A stretch of 64,000 bases of DNA from NCBI GenBank assembly GCA_028279515.1, contig JANQNQ010000008.1, positions 310,001 to 374,000 of the forward strand, read 5' to 3'. A program made the translations under genes and the position numbers. The notes under the pieces are model-generated. The model had not been told where the DNA came from and searched no databases. It was given only the letters and a program-made list of their open reading frames with translations. The first letter of the stretch is position 1. Every line of letters begins with the position of its first letter. Origin of the DNA: Flavobacteriaceae bacterium. GTDB lineage: Bacteria; Bacteroidota; Bacteroidia; Flavobacteriales; Flavobacteriaceae. Below, in pieces: positions 54,327 to 64,000 of the stretch.

Positions 54327-57300
54327 TTATTCCTTGACAAATCTTCTTGTTATGATATCTTCATTTGATTGCAACTGGATAAAGTATACACCTGCACTTA
54401 ATGTAGATACGTTTACGGCATTGTCGTTCACGATTCCTCTAGAAACAGTTTGTCCAACCGTATTCATGATTGTGTAAGACACATTGGTTCTTGAAGTGGC
54501 AACATTTAGAATGCTTCCTCTCACTGGAATTGGATACACATTTACATCCATTGGGCCAACGGTCTCATCGCTAAACGTGGTATACGCGTTAGACGTAGTT
54601 GTTCCGCAGGCACCAAGATTGGTCCATCCACTAGCTGTACGCTCGTACAAGCTTCCTTGGTACGTAACACGATCACCTACAGAATAAGACTGAGAGCTTG
54701 ACCACGCTGGCACTCCAGCACAGATATCTGTTTGTAAAGGCGCTAATGTCATGCTTACATCGTCAATCGCAATGTCTGCTTGCCAAGTGCTTCCTGTAAT
54801 TCTGTTTAATCTAAGTTGTACACTTCCTCCAGCATAAGACGATAGGTCTATGCTTTCAGTTTGCCAAGAGTTTCCTTGGTTTCCAGTTTTGCTCCAAACT
54901 GAAGTCCAAGTTGCTCCGTTATCAGTACTTGCTTCTACAGCAATACTTCCCATATCGGTTGCACCATACATGTGGTACGCGAAGTTGAAGTAGGCAGCAC
55001 TTTGACCAGAAAGGTCGAAACAAGGAGAGTTAAGAATCGCTTGCTTGTTCGGATATCCTGTTCCGTTTCCTGAAGCTTCTACGAAAATATAGTACGACCC
55101 TTGAGTAGCGCTAGATGGTCCTGTGTTGCTAGATGGAGTTCCGTTAGCATCAACTGTCCAATTGATATCATCTCCTGAATCTTGCGTCCAAGCACCAAGC
55201 GTATTTTCGAATCCTTCATTGTATGGGAACGAAGCCACACCACCAGTACATCCACCAGAGCTTCCTCCAGCAGTTGTCACATTTACAGTGTTACTGAATC
55301 CAGACTCGTTTCCGGCAGCATCCTTCGCTTTTACTCTGAATGAGTAAGCAGTGTTTGCTGTTAGTCCTGTGATATTTGCTGAAGTTCCAGTAACTGAACC
55401 TAAATTCGAGTTTCCTTGGTAAACATCATATCCAGTAACCCCAACATTATCGGTTGAAGCATTCCAGCTAAGTGTAAGTGTAGTCTCAGCAACGTTAGAA
55501 GCCGAAAGTCCAGATGGAGTAGAAGGAGCTTGGGTGTCACCAGCAGAAGCACCGATGTTCACTGTGTAATCCTCAACTTCTCCATATTGGAAAGACTCAC
55601 ACGATGTTGGTACTGCATTGTATTTCATAGAAACACGCATTCTAGTAGCACCATCAGCCGCACTGTTAGGAACCGTGAAAGTTCCGCTTACAGGCGTTGT
55701 TTGCGTAGCAGCCTGCGACCAAACTTGCTCGCCAGCATCTGCAAAATCACCATCTTGGTTGTAATCGATCCATACACTGTATCCTTCAGAGTAAACTGTT
55801 CCTGTCCAAGTTGGCGTTACAGTGATCGTATTCGAAGATCCTTTAGCAAGATCTGTGCTCTGAGATGTGAAATCAGAATACCCTCCAGATCCGGCATTTG
55901 ATGAATTGTCAATACTTCCTAGCTGTACACGACCGATATACTCGTCAGAAGTGTTATTTCCGTTGGAAGCACAGTAGTTTATTTGTACTGAAGTAGTTGT
56001 GAAACTAACACTGCTGCTATAGCTAGAATTGGTTCCGTCAGAACACTTGCTGCGTACTTGAGCTTCGTACTGCGTTGTAGCAGAAAGTCCAGTGATCGCA
56101 TATGAAGTTCCGGTAGCAGACTGAGTTGTCCAAGAAGTAGTTCCTGATTGTCTGTAACGAACATCGTATGTAGCACCTGCAACCGCATTCCAGTTGATAG
56201 TAGCTCCGCTAGAACCTACGTTAGAAGCATTAACTCCTGCTGGAGTAGTTGCAGTACATGTTTGTGATTGTCCTGTAAGTCCAGTAACGATCAAAGAGAA
56301 GTTTTGGCTTCCTCCCGTTAAAGAACCTTTGTGGGTTACAGTAATTGTATACGTTCCTGAAGCGTTGGCAATATCCACACGCTCGTAAGGATCTACATTG
56401 TTATCTCCAGTTCCGTTGGTGGTGATTCCAGTCAATCTCCAAGGAGAATAGGTAGTACTTCCTTTAGTAACTCTAATATCAAGGTCATTTACTAATACTG
56501 GAGTAGAAGAGTTGGTAGCCGTAGTCGCTGTACCTGGACGATCCGTCCAAGAGATTGAAGCGTAAAGTGGGCTAGACCCATCAGAATCAACTGTTACTGT
56601 ATACGTTTGACCTGAAGTCAAGGTAAGTTCTTCGATTTTAGAAGCAGAACCATTGTCTGAGATTGCCTCAGCAGCTGCCTTAGAGTTCATTAGTCCCCAT
56701 CCGAAAACGGCATCAGGTCCATTTGAACCAGCGTCATCAGCTGTATGAAGTGCCAAACCTTTTAAAGTTGCGGCCTTCATGAAGTTTCCGTTTACGTTGT
56801 TGTAGTGTTGTTGTAAAAGCAATAGCGAACCACAAACGTTTGGAGATGCCATTGACGTTCCCGAAATGCTATTGTAAGCAGTATTACTATTGTGATACGT
56901 AGAGTATACGTTGGTTCCGTTACCTGCGATATCTGGCTTGATACGTAAGTCATCTGTCGGACCTTCACTACTTCCGCTGTTGATAGAAACGCTGTTCAAG
57001 GTTCCGTTGTTAGCAACGTTGGCATCTTGCGCGTTCGCAACAACCATGTTGTTTTTTGAAGTAGAGTGTCCTGTTAGCTTGTCGTACGCAGAGTTTCCAT
57101 TCAATGGCGAACCGTTGTAGTTGGTGTTACCATCGTTTCCGGCAGCAACTACCATCAAGTAGTTAGGTGCGTTGAACATCAGGTTATCCCAGCCTCTTGA
57201 TTCGTCAATGTATGCTCCGAAGTACTGATCCGGAACAAGGTCTGATCTAAATCCGTAAGAGTGGTTAGAAAGTAACATTCCGTTAGATGCTGCTGTGGTT

Positions 57301-57917
57301 GCCTCAGAAAGGTCATTGTTCCACATGTATCCACGTACTCTTGCTTGAGGGGCCATCCCTTTTGCGCTGGCATCAACACCAGAGGCAACGATGGTTCCTG
57401 TTACGTGAGCGGCGTGGAAGTTAAGCTGCGTTCCGCCTTCTGAAGATGCATCTTCAACGGTTACACGATTGTTTCCACCAGCGCCATCGTACTCTTGATG
57501 CGATACACGTGCGTGACCACCATCCCATACGTAGGCGATCATGTTTTGTCCGTCAAGGTTTAGACCAAGAGAACCTCCAATGTTCAGGTGGTTTGCTCTG
57601 GTAGATCTTGCGGCCGCAACATTGTAGGTACTGTAGTAGATCGGAGATCCATCTGAAGCTACTCTTTGCAGTTCTGCGAAGCTTCCGTCAGGATACACTT
57701 TGATAACGTCCCAACCTTTTTGTTGGGCCATTTGCAATGCCTTTTGCTTCTCCTGAGAAGCTTTTCTGGCATACTCGTCTTGTAATTGGGTGAGTTTGGT
57801 TTGGTTGTACTGGTTGGAGATCTCTTGCCTCTGCTCTTTGGTCTGTGCAAAAGCCACTCCCCCAGTCATTAGTAAAGCAAATACGAATGCCTTACTAAAA
57901 CGTAGTTTTAGGGTCAT
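54327..57917 (-). CDS. Secreted S8 protease with MAM-like and chitin-binding modules, T9SS signal
   Basis: 1196 residues. Signal peptide, coiled propeptide-like head (TKEQRQEISNQYNQTKLTQL), S8 domain with Asp132, His168 (FHAAHVTG) and Ser355 (SGTSMASP). Then FnIII, GEVED ([11 protein letters not shown]), FnIII, a MAM-like beta-sandwich (about 890-1055; [20 protein letters not shown]), a CBM5/12-like segment near 1060-1105 (AWSSSQSYSVGDRVTYQGSL) and the T9SS domain (VYPIPVRGSILNVATSR). The chitin-type module suggests polysaccharide-anchored proteolysis. This is inference; substrate unknown. Confidence 0.92.
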   Translation of the reverse strand: MTLKLRFSKAFVFALLMTGGVAFAQTKEQRQEISNQYNQTKLTQLQDEYARKASQEKQKALQMAQQKGWDVIKVYPDGSFAELQRVASDGSPIYYSTYNVAAARSTRANHLNIGGSLGLNLDGQNMIAYVWDGGHARVSHQEYDGAGGNNRVTVEDASSEGGTQLNFHAAHVTGTIVASGVDASAKGMAPQARVRGYMWNNDLSEATTAASNGMLLSNHSYGFRSDLVPDQYFGAYIDESRGWDNLMFNAPNYLMVVAAGNDGNTNYNGSPLNGNSAYDKLTGHSTSKNNMVVANAQDANVANNGTLNSVSINSGSSEGPTDDLRIKPDIAGNGTNVYSTYHNSNTAYNSISGTSMASPNVCGSLLLLQQHYNNVNGNFMKAATLKGLALHTADDAGSNGPDAVFGWGLMNSKAAAEAISDNGSASKIEELTLTSGQTYTVTVDSDGSSPLYASISWTDRPGTATTATNSSTPVLVNDLDIRVTKGSTTYSPWRLTGITTNGTGDNNVDPYERVDIANASGTYTITVTHKGSLTGGSQNFSLIVTGLTGQSQTCTATTPAGVNASNVGSSGATINWNAVAGATYDVRYRQSGTTSWTTQSATGTSYAITGLSATTQYEAQVRSKCSDGTNSSYSSSVSFTTTSVQINYCASNGNNTSDEYIGRVQLGSIDNSSNAGSGGYSDFTSQSTDLAKGSSNTITVTPTWTGTVYSEGYSVWIDYNQDGDFADAGEQVWSQAATQTTPVSGTFTVPNSAADGATRMRVSMKYNAVPTSCESFQYGEVEDYTVNIGASAGDTQAPSTPSGLSASNVAETTLTLSWNASTDNVGVTGYDVYQGNSNLGSVTGTSANITGLTANTAYSFRVKAKDAAGNESGFSNTVNVTTAGGSSGGCTGGVASFPYNEGFENTLGAWTQDSGDDINWTVDANGTPSSNTGPSSATQGSYYIFVEASGNGTGYPNKQAILNSPCFDLSGQSAAYFNFAYHMYGATDMGSIAVEASTDNGATWTSVWSKTGNQGNSWQTESIDLSSYAGGSVQLRLNRITGSTWQADIAIDDVSMTLAPLQTDICAGVPAWSSSQSYSVGDRVTYQGSLYERTASGWTNLGACGTTTSNAYTTFSDETVGPMDVNVYPIPVRGSILNVATSRTNVSYTIMNTVGQTVSRGIVNDNAVNVSTLSAGVYFIQLQSNEDIITRRFVKE

Positions 57918-58053
57918 TGTTAATGAGTTTTGGTTAGGTTAATAAATTCATTAAAACGCTGCAAGATTGTTAAATTCTCAAGAAAAATCAAAATGTTTTG
58001 ATAATTTTTCGATGAAATACACAAAATTGACTGATTTTGTTGAATATTTTCAA

Positions 58054-58086
58054 TTGTAAGGTTATACAGTTTTTTGTGTATTTTTG
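58054..58086 (+). promoter_or_regulatory. Promoter candidate for the dipeptide ABC ATPase
   Basis: TTG (58054-58056), a 22-base spacer and TATTTTTG (58079-58086), a perfect TAnnTTTG match. The predicted transcript would start only a few bases before the ATG at 58094, so the mRNA is nearly leaderless, or the true start is a little downstream. Confidence 0.55.
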
Positions 58087-58093
58087 AAGAACA

Positions 58094-59779
58094 ATGGGCG
58101 TACTACTCGAAGTCAATAACCTTAGCATATCATTTTTGTCAGACCGACAATATCGTACTGTTATTCAGGATGTTTCGTACCAAGTTCACGAGAATGAAAT
58201 CTTAGGAATTGTTGGAGAATCGGGTAGTGGAAAGTCGGTTTCTTCATTGGCGATCTTGGGATTGTTGCCAAAACGAATTTCTAAAATTGACAACGGACAA
58301 ATTCTCTTCAAGGGAGAAGAACTTACAACTGCTTCTGATCAATCACTTCGAAGTTTTAGGGGAGGCAAAATCGCGATGATCTTCCAAGAACCCATGAGCT
58401 CATTGAACCCTTCAATGAAATGCGGAGAGCAAGTGCAAGAAATCTTACTTCAACATACAAAACTATCAAAGACCGAGGCCAAAAAAGAGACACTTTCCCT
58501 TTTTGAAAAGGTGAAATTACCAAGGCCAGAAGTCATGTTTTCATCATACCCTCATCAAATTAGTGGCGGACAAAAACAGCGTGTCATGATTGCGATGGCA
58601 CTGGCGTGCAAACCAGCGTTGCTCATTGCCGATGAGCCTACCACTGCATTGGATGTTACGGTTCAGAAGGAGATCATTGAACTTCTAAAGGAGTTACAGG
58701 CCGAAACAGGTATGAGCGTTATTTTCATTTCTCATGACTTGGCTTTGGTGTCTGAGATTGCTGATCGAGTCCTAGTTATGTATAAAGGTGAGATTGTTGA
58801 AGAAGGAAAGGTTCAAGATATATTTCATCGCCCAAAACACGATTATACAAAAGCCCTTATTAGTGCCAGACCTTCGATGGATGTTAGACTGAAACGCCTT
58901 CCGACGATTGAAAATTTTCTATCAAAGGATGCTGCTGCTGAAGCTATAACCTCTCAAGAGCGAAAAGAACGCCATGAAAAGCTGTATGCTTCCGAGCCCA
59001 TATTGAAAGTAATCAATGTAGAAAAAGAGTATCTGTCAAATCCGGGGTTCTTTAGAAAAAAAACATCTTTTAAAGCCGTCAATGATGTCAGTTTTGAATT
59101 GTATGAAGGGGAAACCCTTGGACTTGTAGGAGAATCGGGATGCGGTAAATCAACCTTGGGGAATGCCATATTACAGCTCGACAAAGCCACAGCCGGAACC
59201 ATTATATATAAAGGAAAAGACATAGTTAACCTCTCAAAGTCCGAAACCCGAGCTTTGCGAAAAGAGGTGCAGCTCATTTTCCAAGACCCTTTTTCCTCTC
59301 TAAACCCACGTATTCCAATAGGAAAAGCCATCATGGAACCCATGAAAGTACATGGCCTCTATGGATCCAACAAAGAACGAAAAGAAAAAGTGATCGAATT
59401 ACTAGAACGTGTTGGGCTCTCAGCCGAACACTTCAACAGATATCCTCATGAGTTTTCTGGCGGGCAACGCCAACGTGTGGGCATCGCAAGAACAATCGCT
59501 TTGCAACCTAAACTGATTGTCTGTGACGAATCAGTATCTGCTTTGGACATTTCGGTACAGGCTCAGGTGCTGAATTTGCTAAATGAGCTAAAGGAAGACT
59601 TTGGCTTTACCTATATCTTCATTTCGCATGATCTGGCGGTCGTAAAATACATGGCCGATCAGTTGTTGGTGATGAATGAAGGAAAGATCGAAGAGCTGGC
59701 AGATGCTGATCAAATATACAGCGACCCGCAAAAAGAATACACCCAAAAATTGATCGACGCCATCCCGAAAGGAATATAA
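58094..59779 (+). CDS. Dipeptide/oligopeptide ABC transporter, tandem ATP-binding protein
   Basis: 561 residues with two ABC domains in one chain, as in fused DppD-DppF. First: GESGSGKSV, ISGGQKQRVM, LLIADEPTTALDV. Second: GESGCGKSTLGN, FSGGQRQRVG, LIVCDESVSALDI; here the Walker B Glu is followed by Ser. It should power a peptide importer at the inner membrane, but no permease or binding protein is nearby. It is alone between two protease genes, so linking it to uptake of released peptides is inference. Confidence 0.9.
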   Translation: MGVLLEVNNLSISFLSDRQYRTVIQDVSYQVHENEILGIVGESGSGKSVSSLAILGLLPKRISKIDNGQILFKGEELTTASDQSLRSFRGGKIAMIFQEPMSSLNPSMKCGEQVQEILLQHTKLSKTEAKKETLSLFEKVKLPRPEVMFSSYPHQISGGQKQRVMIAMALACKPALLIADEPTTALDVTVQKEIIELLKELQAETGMSVIFISHDLALVSEIADRVLVMYKGEIVEEGKVQDIFHRPKHDYTKALISARPSMDVRLKRLPTIENFLSKDAAAEAITSQERKERHEKLYASEPILKVINVEKEYLSNPGFFRKKTSFKAVNDVSFELYEGETLGLVGESGCGKSTLGNAILQLDKATAGTIIYKGKDIVNLSKSETRALRKEVQLIFQDPFSSLNPRIPIGKAIMEPMKVHGLYGSNKERKEKVIELLERVGLSAEHFNRYPHEFSGGQRQRVGIARTIALQPKLIVCDESVSALDISVQAQVLNLLNELKEDFGFTYIFISHDLAVVKYMADQLLVMNEGKIEELADADQIYSDPQKEYTQKLIDAIPKGI

Positions 59780-59780
59780 A

Positions 59781-59815
59781 GAAAGCCCGATGTAAACACC
59801 GAGCTTTCATTTTTA
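59781..59815 (+). terminator. Terminator after the dipeptide ABC ATPase
   Basis: GAAAGC/GCTTTC stem (59781-59786 with 59803-59808), extended by CG pairs around a bulge, then a T-rich ATTTTTA. It ends the plus-strand gene ahead of the convergent metalloprotease. Confidence 0.6.
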
Positions 59816-59833
59816 GTTGGGGCAAAAAATAGG

Positions 59834-62800
59834 CTATTGTTTCACCAATCGCTTGGTGACCTGCTGATTGTCGTAAGTAAATCGTATCAAGTATACACCT
59901 GAAGGAAGATTGCTTACGTCAATAGTATTTCCACTCGCTTTTCCTTGAGTGATTTGTTTACCTAGTAGATCCATGATCGCATAATCTACCGAAGTATCTG
60001 CTATCGAAATGTACAATGTGGACCCTTTTATTGGATTTGGATACATTTCTAATGGTTGTCTTTCTGGAGCTCTTGCAGTTTCATCTCCTCTAGCTGAACC
60101 AGATGCGGTTAGACTTACATTGTCAATCGCAATGTCTGCCCGCCAGGTGCCACCAGTGACTCGGTTGAAACGCAATTGCAATCCGCCGCCAACATAGGCC
60201 GAGAGATTTACGCTGGCCGACTGCCAAGAGTTTCCTTTGTTGCCAGACTCGCTCCAAATGCTTGTCCAAGTGCTTCCGTTGTCATCACTTGCCTCAAGAT
60301 CGATGGTTCCCATATCGGCAGCGCCAAACATGTGATAATTGAAGCTGAAGGTAGCCGAGGCGCTTCCACTTAAATCAAAACATGGAGAGGTGATAATCGC
60401 CTGCTTGTTCGGATATCCCGTTCCATTGACAGAGGCTTCTACATAAATGTAGTAGGTGCCTTGTGTTGCCGAAGAAGGCCCTGTATTGTTGGAAGGTGTG
60501 GTTCCAGACTGCACGGTCCAGTTGATATCATCGTTGGTGTTTTGGGTCCACGCTCCGATGGTGTTTTCAAATCCTTCATTGTACGGATACGAGGTGATGC
60601 CACCCGTGCAACCTGTATTACCTGATCCTCCTGCGGAAAGATTCACATTATCAATGGCAATATCTGCCTGCCAAGTGCTCCCCGTAACTCTGTTGAAACG
60701 TAGTTGAACGCTTCCACCCACATAGGCTGAAAGGTTAATGCTGGCAGACTGCCAAGCGTTTCCTTTGTTGCCAGACTCGCTCCAAATGCTTGTCCATGTG
60801 CTTCCGTTGTCATCACTTGCTTCAAGAGCGATGGTCCCCATATCGGCAGCGCCAAACATATGATAGTTAAAGCTGAAGGTAGCTGAGGTCTCTCCACTTA
60901 AATCATAACAAGGAGAGGTAATGATGGCCTGCTTATTGGGATAGCCGGTTCCGTTGACGGAAGCTTCCACATAAATATAGTAGGATCCTTGCGTTGCCGA
61001 AGAAGGCCCCGTTCCGTTTGAAGGTGTGGTTCCGGATTGTACGGTCCAGTTGATATCATCACCAGTGTTTTGCGTCCAAGCGCCAATGGTATTCTCAAAC
61101 CCTTCCGTATAAGGGAAAGAAGTGATTCCTCCAGAACAACCGGATCCGCCTGTGCTTGTTACATTCACAGTTCTGGTGACTTGAGTAGCGGCATTTCCGG
61201 CTGCATCACTTACATTGTAATTTACTTGATAGGTTCCTGCTACAGCTGTATTTACAGTGCCAGTGATTACGATGTTGGCAGAAATATCTCCGTCTACGTT
61301 ATCAGTAGCGGTTGCTCCTTGCTCTGTATAGGTATCGCCCACGTTGAGGTTGATGGTAGCGCTTCCTATCAAGGTGATGACTGGTGGCGTAGTATCGGCC
61401 GATCCTGCCGTGATGTTTACCGTGTAATCCTCTACTTCACCGTATTGGAACGATTCGCAAGAAGTAGGAAGTCCGTTGTATTTCATAGAAACACGCATTC
61501 GCGTCGGACCATTGGCAGCGCTCGCAGGAACGGTAAAGTTTCCGCTAACGGGAGTGGTCTGGGTTGCAGCCTGTGTCCACACTTGCTCGCCAGCATCAGT
61601 GAAGTCGCCATTTTGGTTATAGTCGACCCATACGCTGTACGCTTCAGAATACACAGTGCCCGTCCAAGTCGGAGTTACCGTGATGGTGTTCGAAGCTCCT
61701 TTGGTTAGGTTGGTGCTCTGTGCCGTAAAGTCAGAATATCCGCCAGAACCAGCACCCGATGAATTATCGATGCTTCCTAGTTGCACACGACCGATGTATT
61801 CGTCATTCGTATTGTTTCCGTTGGAAGCACAATAGTTAAGCTGAACAGCTGTCGTTGTGAAATTGACGCTACTGCTATAGCTAGAATTGCTTCCGCCAGA
61901 ACATTTACTACGTACTTGCGCCTCGTATTGCGTTGAAGCGCTCAGGCCTGTAATGTTATAAGAAGTTCCTGTAACGGCTTGCGTAGTCCATGTAGATGTT
62001 CCTGTTTGGCGATAGCGCACATCGTAAGTAGCACCTGAAACAGCATTCCAACTAATGGTCGCTCCACTATCGGTCACACTAGATGCAGCCACTCCTGTTG
62101 GTGTAGTAGCTGTACAAGATACAGGAGCACCAATGGTGAAATTGGCGTTAGAGATATCAAAGAAAATGTGGTTGGCCCCTTTAACCATGATGCGGTTTTG
62201 ATTTCCTTGGTTGTTTGGCACAACAATATCGTGCGACCCATCATTGGTTACACCAGAAGCCAAGGTAATAGGGTAGGTGTCACCACCGTCAGTCGAAAGT
62301 AGGATGTCAACGTTAGCGGCATTTACTCCGTTGCCCGTTGTTCCGGCGACATTCCAGGTCACCGTTTGTGTTGTGCCTGCATTCCAGGTCACCGCTGTGT
62401 TTGGTGCATTTACAACAAACGGACCCGCTGTTCCGTTGACCGTTACGACCATGTCGTCACTATTGTTGGCGGCGCCACCTGCGCGGTTATCTCTAACCGT
62501 AAATCTGAAATTCAAGGTTCGCGCTACGTTTGGAACAGCTTCCCATTGCCACGAAGTAGCTCCTGTTTTAACGGTCGATAGTCTAGGGAAGTATCGCGAA
62601 GGTGATGTAGATGGATTGAACGATCTGAATGCAACACCCGAGGTAGCGTTTACACTTGGATTTGTGGTAGCCGCATTATTCTCATCAGCTTGTTCCCAGC
62701 AGAAAGTAAGCGTATCGCCATTGGCGTCAGTTCCGGTTCCTGTTAGGACAAATGGTGTGCCTCTCGGAATCGTATAATTGGCACCTGCGTTAGCAGTTGG

Positions 62801-64000
62801 AATTGCATTACCAGTATTTGTGTTGGTTTGGCAAGATGTTCCTTTTACATAATTGGTGACCTGCTCAATAGAGAACCAATGAAAGTACGGGTCACTATTG
62901 GGTTGTACATCGGTGGCACCTGTGATACCTGCATACCCCATGATAGTAGATCCACTACCTGGCTCAAAGTGTGCATTGGCACCTTCGTTTCTGATGCTGA
63001 AAGTATGATTGGCACCGAATTGGTGTCCGATCTCATGTGCCACGAAATCCACATCAAACACATCTCCCTCGGGGATTGAGCGTGTGGTGAAACCGCTTCC
63101 CTTTTGGTTGTTGACACAAACACAGCCGATACAGCCTGCGTTTCCGTTTCCGGTGATGGTACCTACTTGGGAGAACAAATGCCCAACGTCGTAGTTGGAT
63201 TCCCCGATGACACTGGTCAGAGTATTTTGAACCTGCGAATTGTATTGACTATCAGTATTGCCGTATGGGTCGGTGCTGCTATTGGTATAAATAACGTCGT
63301 CGGTATTGGCAATCAATTGCATGGTGACATTGAAGTCGTTCTCAAAGATTCCGTTTACACGTGTCATAGTGGTGTTGACGGCTGCTAAGGCTCCTGCCTT
63401 GGTTCCGCCATGGTACGTTGTATACTCTGCTGTGGTCGAAACCGCTAAGCGATACGTTCTTAAGATTCCATCATCTGCATTAGGTCTTGCGGCAGATTGA
63501 ATACCAGAAGCCATGTCATCACTTACAGAGCACATAAATTCCTTGAGAGAACCCGTTCTATCTGTTCTTTTAAAGACTGAATATGTGTTTCCATCACCAA
63601 TAGGCTCGATAAAAACGGCTTCTTGAGTTCCAGAAAGTCGCATGGTATGAAGTCCTTTCGGTGAGGTGCTAAAACGAATCACAGCAGTGGGGTCATCAAT
63701 GCCTTGTCCTGCATAAGAACGAATATTGGGATATCGAGCTGCTAGATCGGGATGCATGATAGACGCTTCATAGATGTGAAAGCGTTCAAACTTTCCTTGA
63801 TCATTCGGAAAAGATAGTATCACTGGCGAAGCCAATTGAGATTGAGTTCTTGTTGGCGCAGCTGTGAGCAAGTTTAAGAGTTCATTTGTGTTTAATTCGT
63901 ATAGATTTCCCTGAGGAAGATCACGAACATTTTCGGTAGGAGTGACGGCATTGGTCTTAGCTGATTTTTGCCAGATAGAGTTGTCCTGGGCAAAGGTAAA
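59834..64000 (-). CDS. Reprolysin-like metalloprotease with FnIII/GEVED/MAM modules, 5' truncated by window edge
   Basis: The frame is open to the window edge (visible start: [17 protein letters not shown]), so the gene begins beyond 64000 and the TTG at 63871 is internal. The zinc site [11 protein letters not shown] (63005-63037) fits HExxHxxGxxH. Order after it: two beta domains, FnIII ([18 protein letters not shown]), GEVED ([13 protein letters not shown]), a DUF5011-like domain ([20 protein letters not shown]), two MAM-like modules in tandem (period 528 bases) and a T9SS sorting domain ([15 protein letters not shown]). A secreted T9SS metalloprotease. Its FnIII and GEVED modules closely match those of the S8 protease at 54327. 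Confidence 0.92.
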   Translation of the reverse strand, partial: FTFAQDNSIWQKSAKTNAVTPTENVRDLPQGNLYELNTNELLNLLTAAPTRTQSQLASPVILSFPNDQGKFERFHIYEASIMHPDLAARYPNIRSYAGQGIDDPTAVIRFSTSPKGLHTMRLSGTQEAVFIEPIGDGNTYSVFKRTDRTGSLKEFMCSVSDDMASGIQSAARPNADDGILRTYRLAVSTTAEYTTYHGGTKAGALAAVNTTMTRVNGIFENDFNVTMQLIANTDDVIYTNSSTDPYGNTDSQYNSQVQNTLTSVIGESNYDVGHLFSQVGTITGNGNAGCIGCVCVNNQKGSGFTTRSIPEGDVFDVDFVAHEIGHQFGANHTFSIRNEGANAHFEPGSGSTIMGYAGITGATDVQPNSDPYFHWFSIEQVTNYVKGTSCQTNTNTGNAIPTANAGANYTIPRGTPFVLTGTGTDANGDTLTFCWEQADENNAATTNPSVNATSGVAFRSFNPSTSPSRYFPRLSTVKTGATSWQWEAVPNVARTLNFRFTVRDNRAGGAANNSDDMVVTVNGTAGPFVVNAPNTAVTWNAGTTQTVTWNVAGTTGNGVNAANVDILLSTDGGDTYPITLASGVTNDGSHDIVVPNNQGNQNRIMVKGANHIFFDISNANFTIGAPVSCTATTPTGVAASSVTDSGATISWNAVSGATYDVRYRQTGTSTWTTQAVTGTSYNITGLSASTQYEAQVRSKCSGGSNSSYSSSVNFTTTAVQLNYCASNGNNTNDEYIGRVQLGSIDNSSGAGSGGYSDFTAQSTNLTKGASNTITVTPTWTGTVYSEAYSVWVDYNQNGDFTDAGEQVWTQAATQTTPVSGNFTVPASAANGPTRMRVSMKYNGLPTSCESFQYGEVEDYTVNITAGSADTTPPVITLIGSATINLNVGDTYTEQGATATDNVDGDISANIVITGTVNTAVAGTYQVNYNVSDAAGNAATQVTRTVNVTSTGGSGCSGGITSFPYTEGFENTIGAWTQNTGDDINWTVQSGTTPSNGTGPSSATQGSYYIYVEASVNGTGYPNKQAIITSPCYDLSGETSATFSFNYHMFGAADMGTIALEASDDNGSTWTSIWSESGNKGNAWQSASINLSAYVGGSVQLRFNRVTGSTWQADIAIDNVNLSAGGSGNTGCTGGITSYPYNEGFENTIGAWTQNTNDDINWTVQSGTTPSNNTGPSSATQGTYYIYVEASVNGTGYPNKQAIITSPCFDLSGSASATFSFNYHMFGAADMGTIDLEASDDNGSTWTSIWSESGNKGNSWQSASVNLSAYVGGGLQLRFNRVTGGTWRADIAIDNVSLTASGSARGDETARAPERQPLEMYPNPIKGSTLYISIADTSVDYAIMDLLGKQITQGKASGNTIDVSNLPSGVYLIRFTYDNQQVTKRLVKQ

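Noticed and set aside
61037-61708. 223-codon plus-strand open frame inside the metalloprotease gene
   Set aside because: It is antisense to FnIII/GEVED/MAM coding sequence; repeated Ser/Thr/Gly codons produce long shadow frames on the other strand. Its protein is Cys/Ser/Arg-rich without motifs.

Overview
The window looks like a chromosomal segment of a marine-type Flavobacteriaceae (Bacteroidota). Evidence: several protein families largely restricted to that group (DUF6341, DUF6427, DUF5687, DUF4292, a DUF6168-like protein); a SprE/PorW lipoprotein and secreted proteins ending in type IX secretion (T9SS) sorting domains; an F-ATP synthase operon without atpD/atpC; and promoters fitting the Bacteroidota consensus (TTG, about 20 bases, TAnnTTTG). 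The genus cannot be named from the sequence alone. No tRNA, rRNA, CRISPR array or transposase was seen.

Bases 1 to 24400 are mostly core genome: the 3' part of purD, upp, a DUF4254/family-9 glycosyltransferase pair, a PaaE-like ferredoxin reductase, a DUF5687 permease with its ABC ATPase, porW/sprE, two tandem bactofilins, and the operon AtpZ-like, DUF6168-like, atpB-E-F-H-A-G. Then follow a flippase, dut, a sugar nucleotidyltransferase, a TPR protein, a DUF4292 lipoprotein and an EnvC-like peptidoglycan hydrolase activator, an order suggesting a cell-envelope cluster.

Bases 24400 to 41300 are accessory. A decayed ORF6N gene is followed by a GIGT-repeat secreted protein, OmpH, a lipoprotein, two giant YD/Rhs-type genes (1934 and 1322 aa) one base apart, a small AT-rich lipoprotein (possible immunity protein), debris of a related gene, and a second GIGT-repeat protein whose C-terminus matches the first at 78 of 86 positions. 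Modular palindromic repeats and an imperfect direct repeat are scattered here. A thioesterase and a RelE/ParE-type toxin-antitoxin pair close the block. The split Rhs locus with its variable tip is the best candidate for an unusual system.

Bases 41300 to 47200 carry a CNNM/CBS membrane protein, an Ogt-type methyltransferase with a non-standard start, a serine hydrolase, an S41 protease lipoprotein and a PolB-like exonuclease. Bases 47200 to 64000 hold three consecutive minus-strand subtilisin-family proteases with the same head and different tails, a dipeptide-type ABC ATPase, and a reprolysin-like metalloprotease cut by the window end. All four proteases end in T9SS sorting domains and swap the same accessory modules (FnIII, GEVED, MAM-like), so this looks like a secreted-protease island built by domain shuffling. 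The T9SS component encoded at 8253 is the kind of machinery that would export them.
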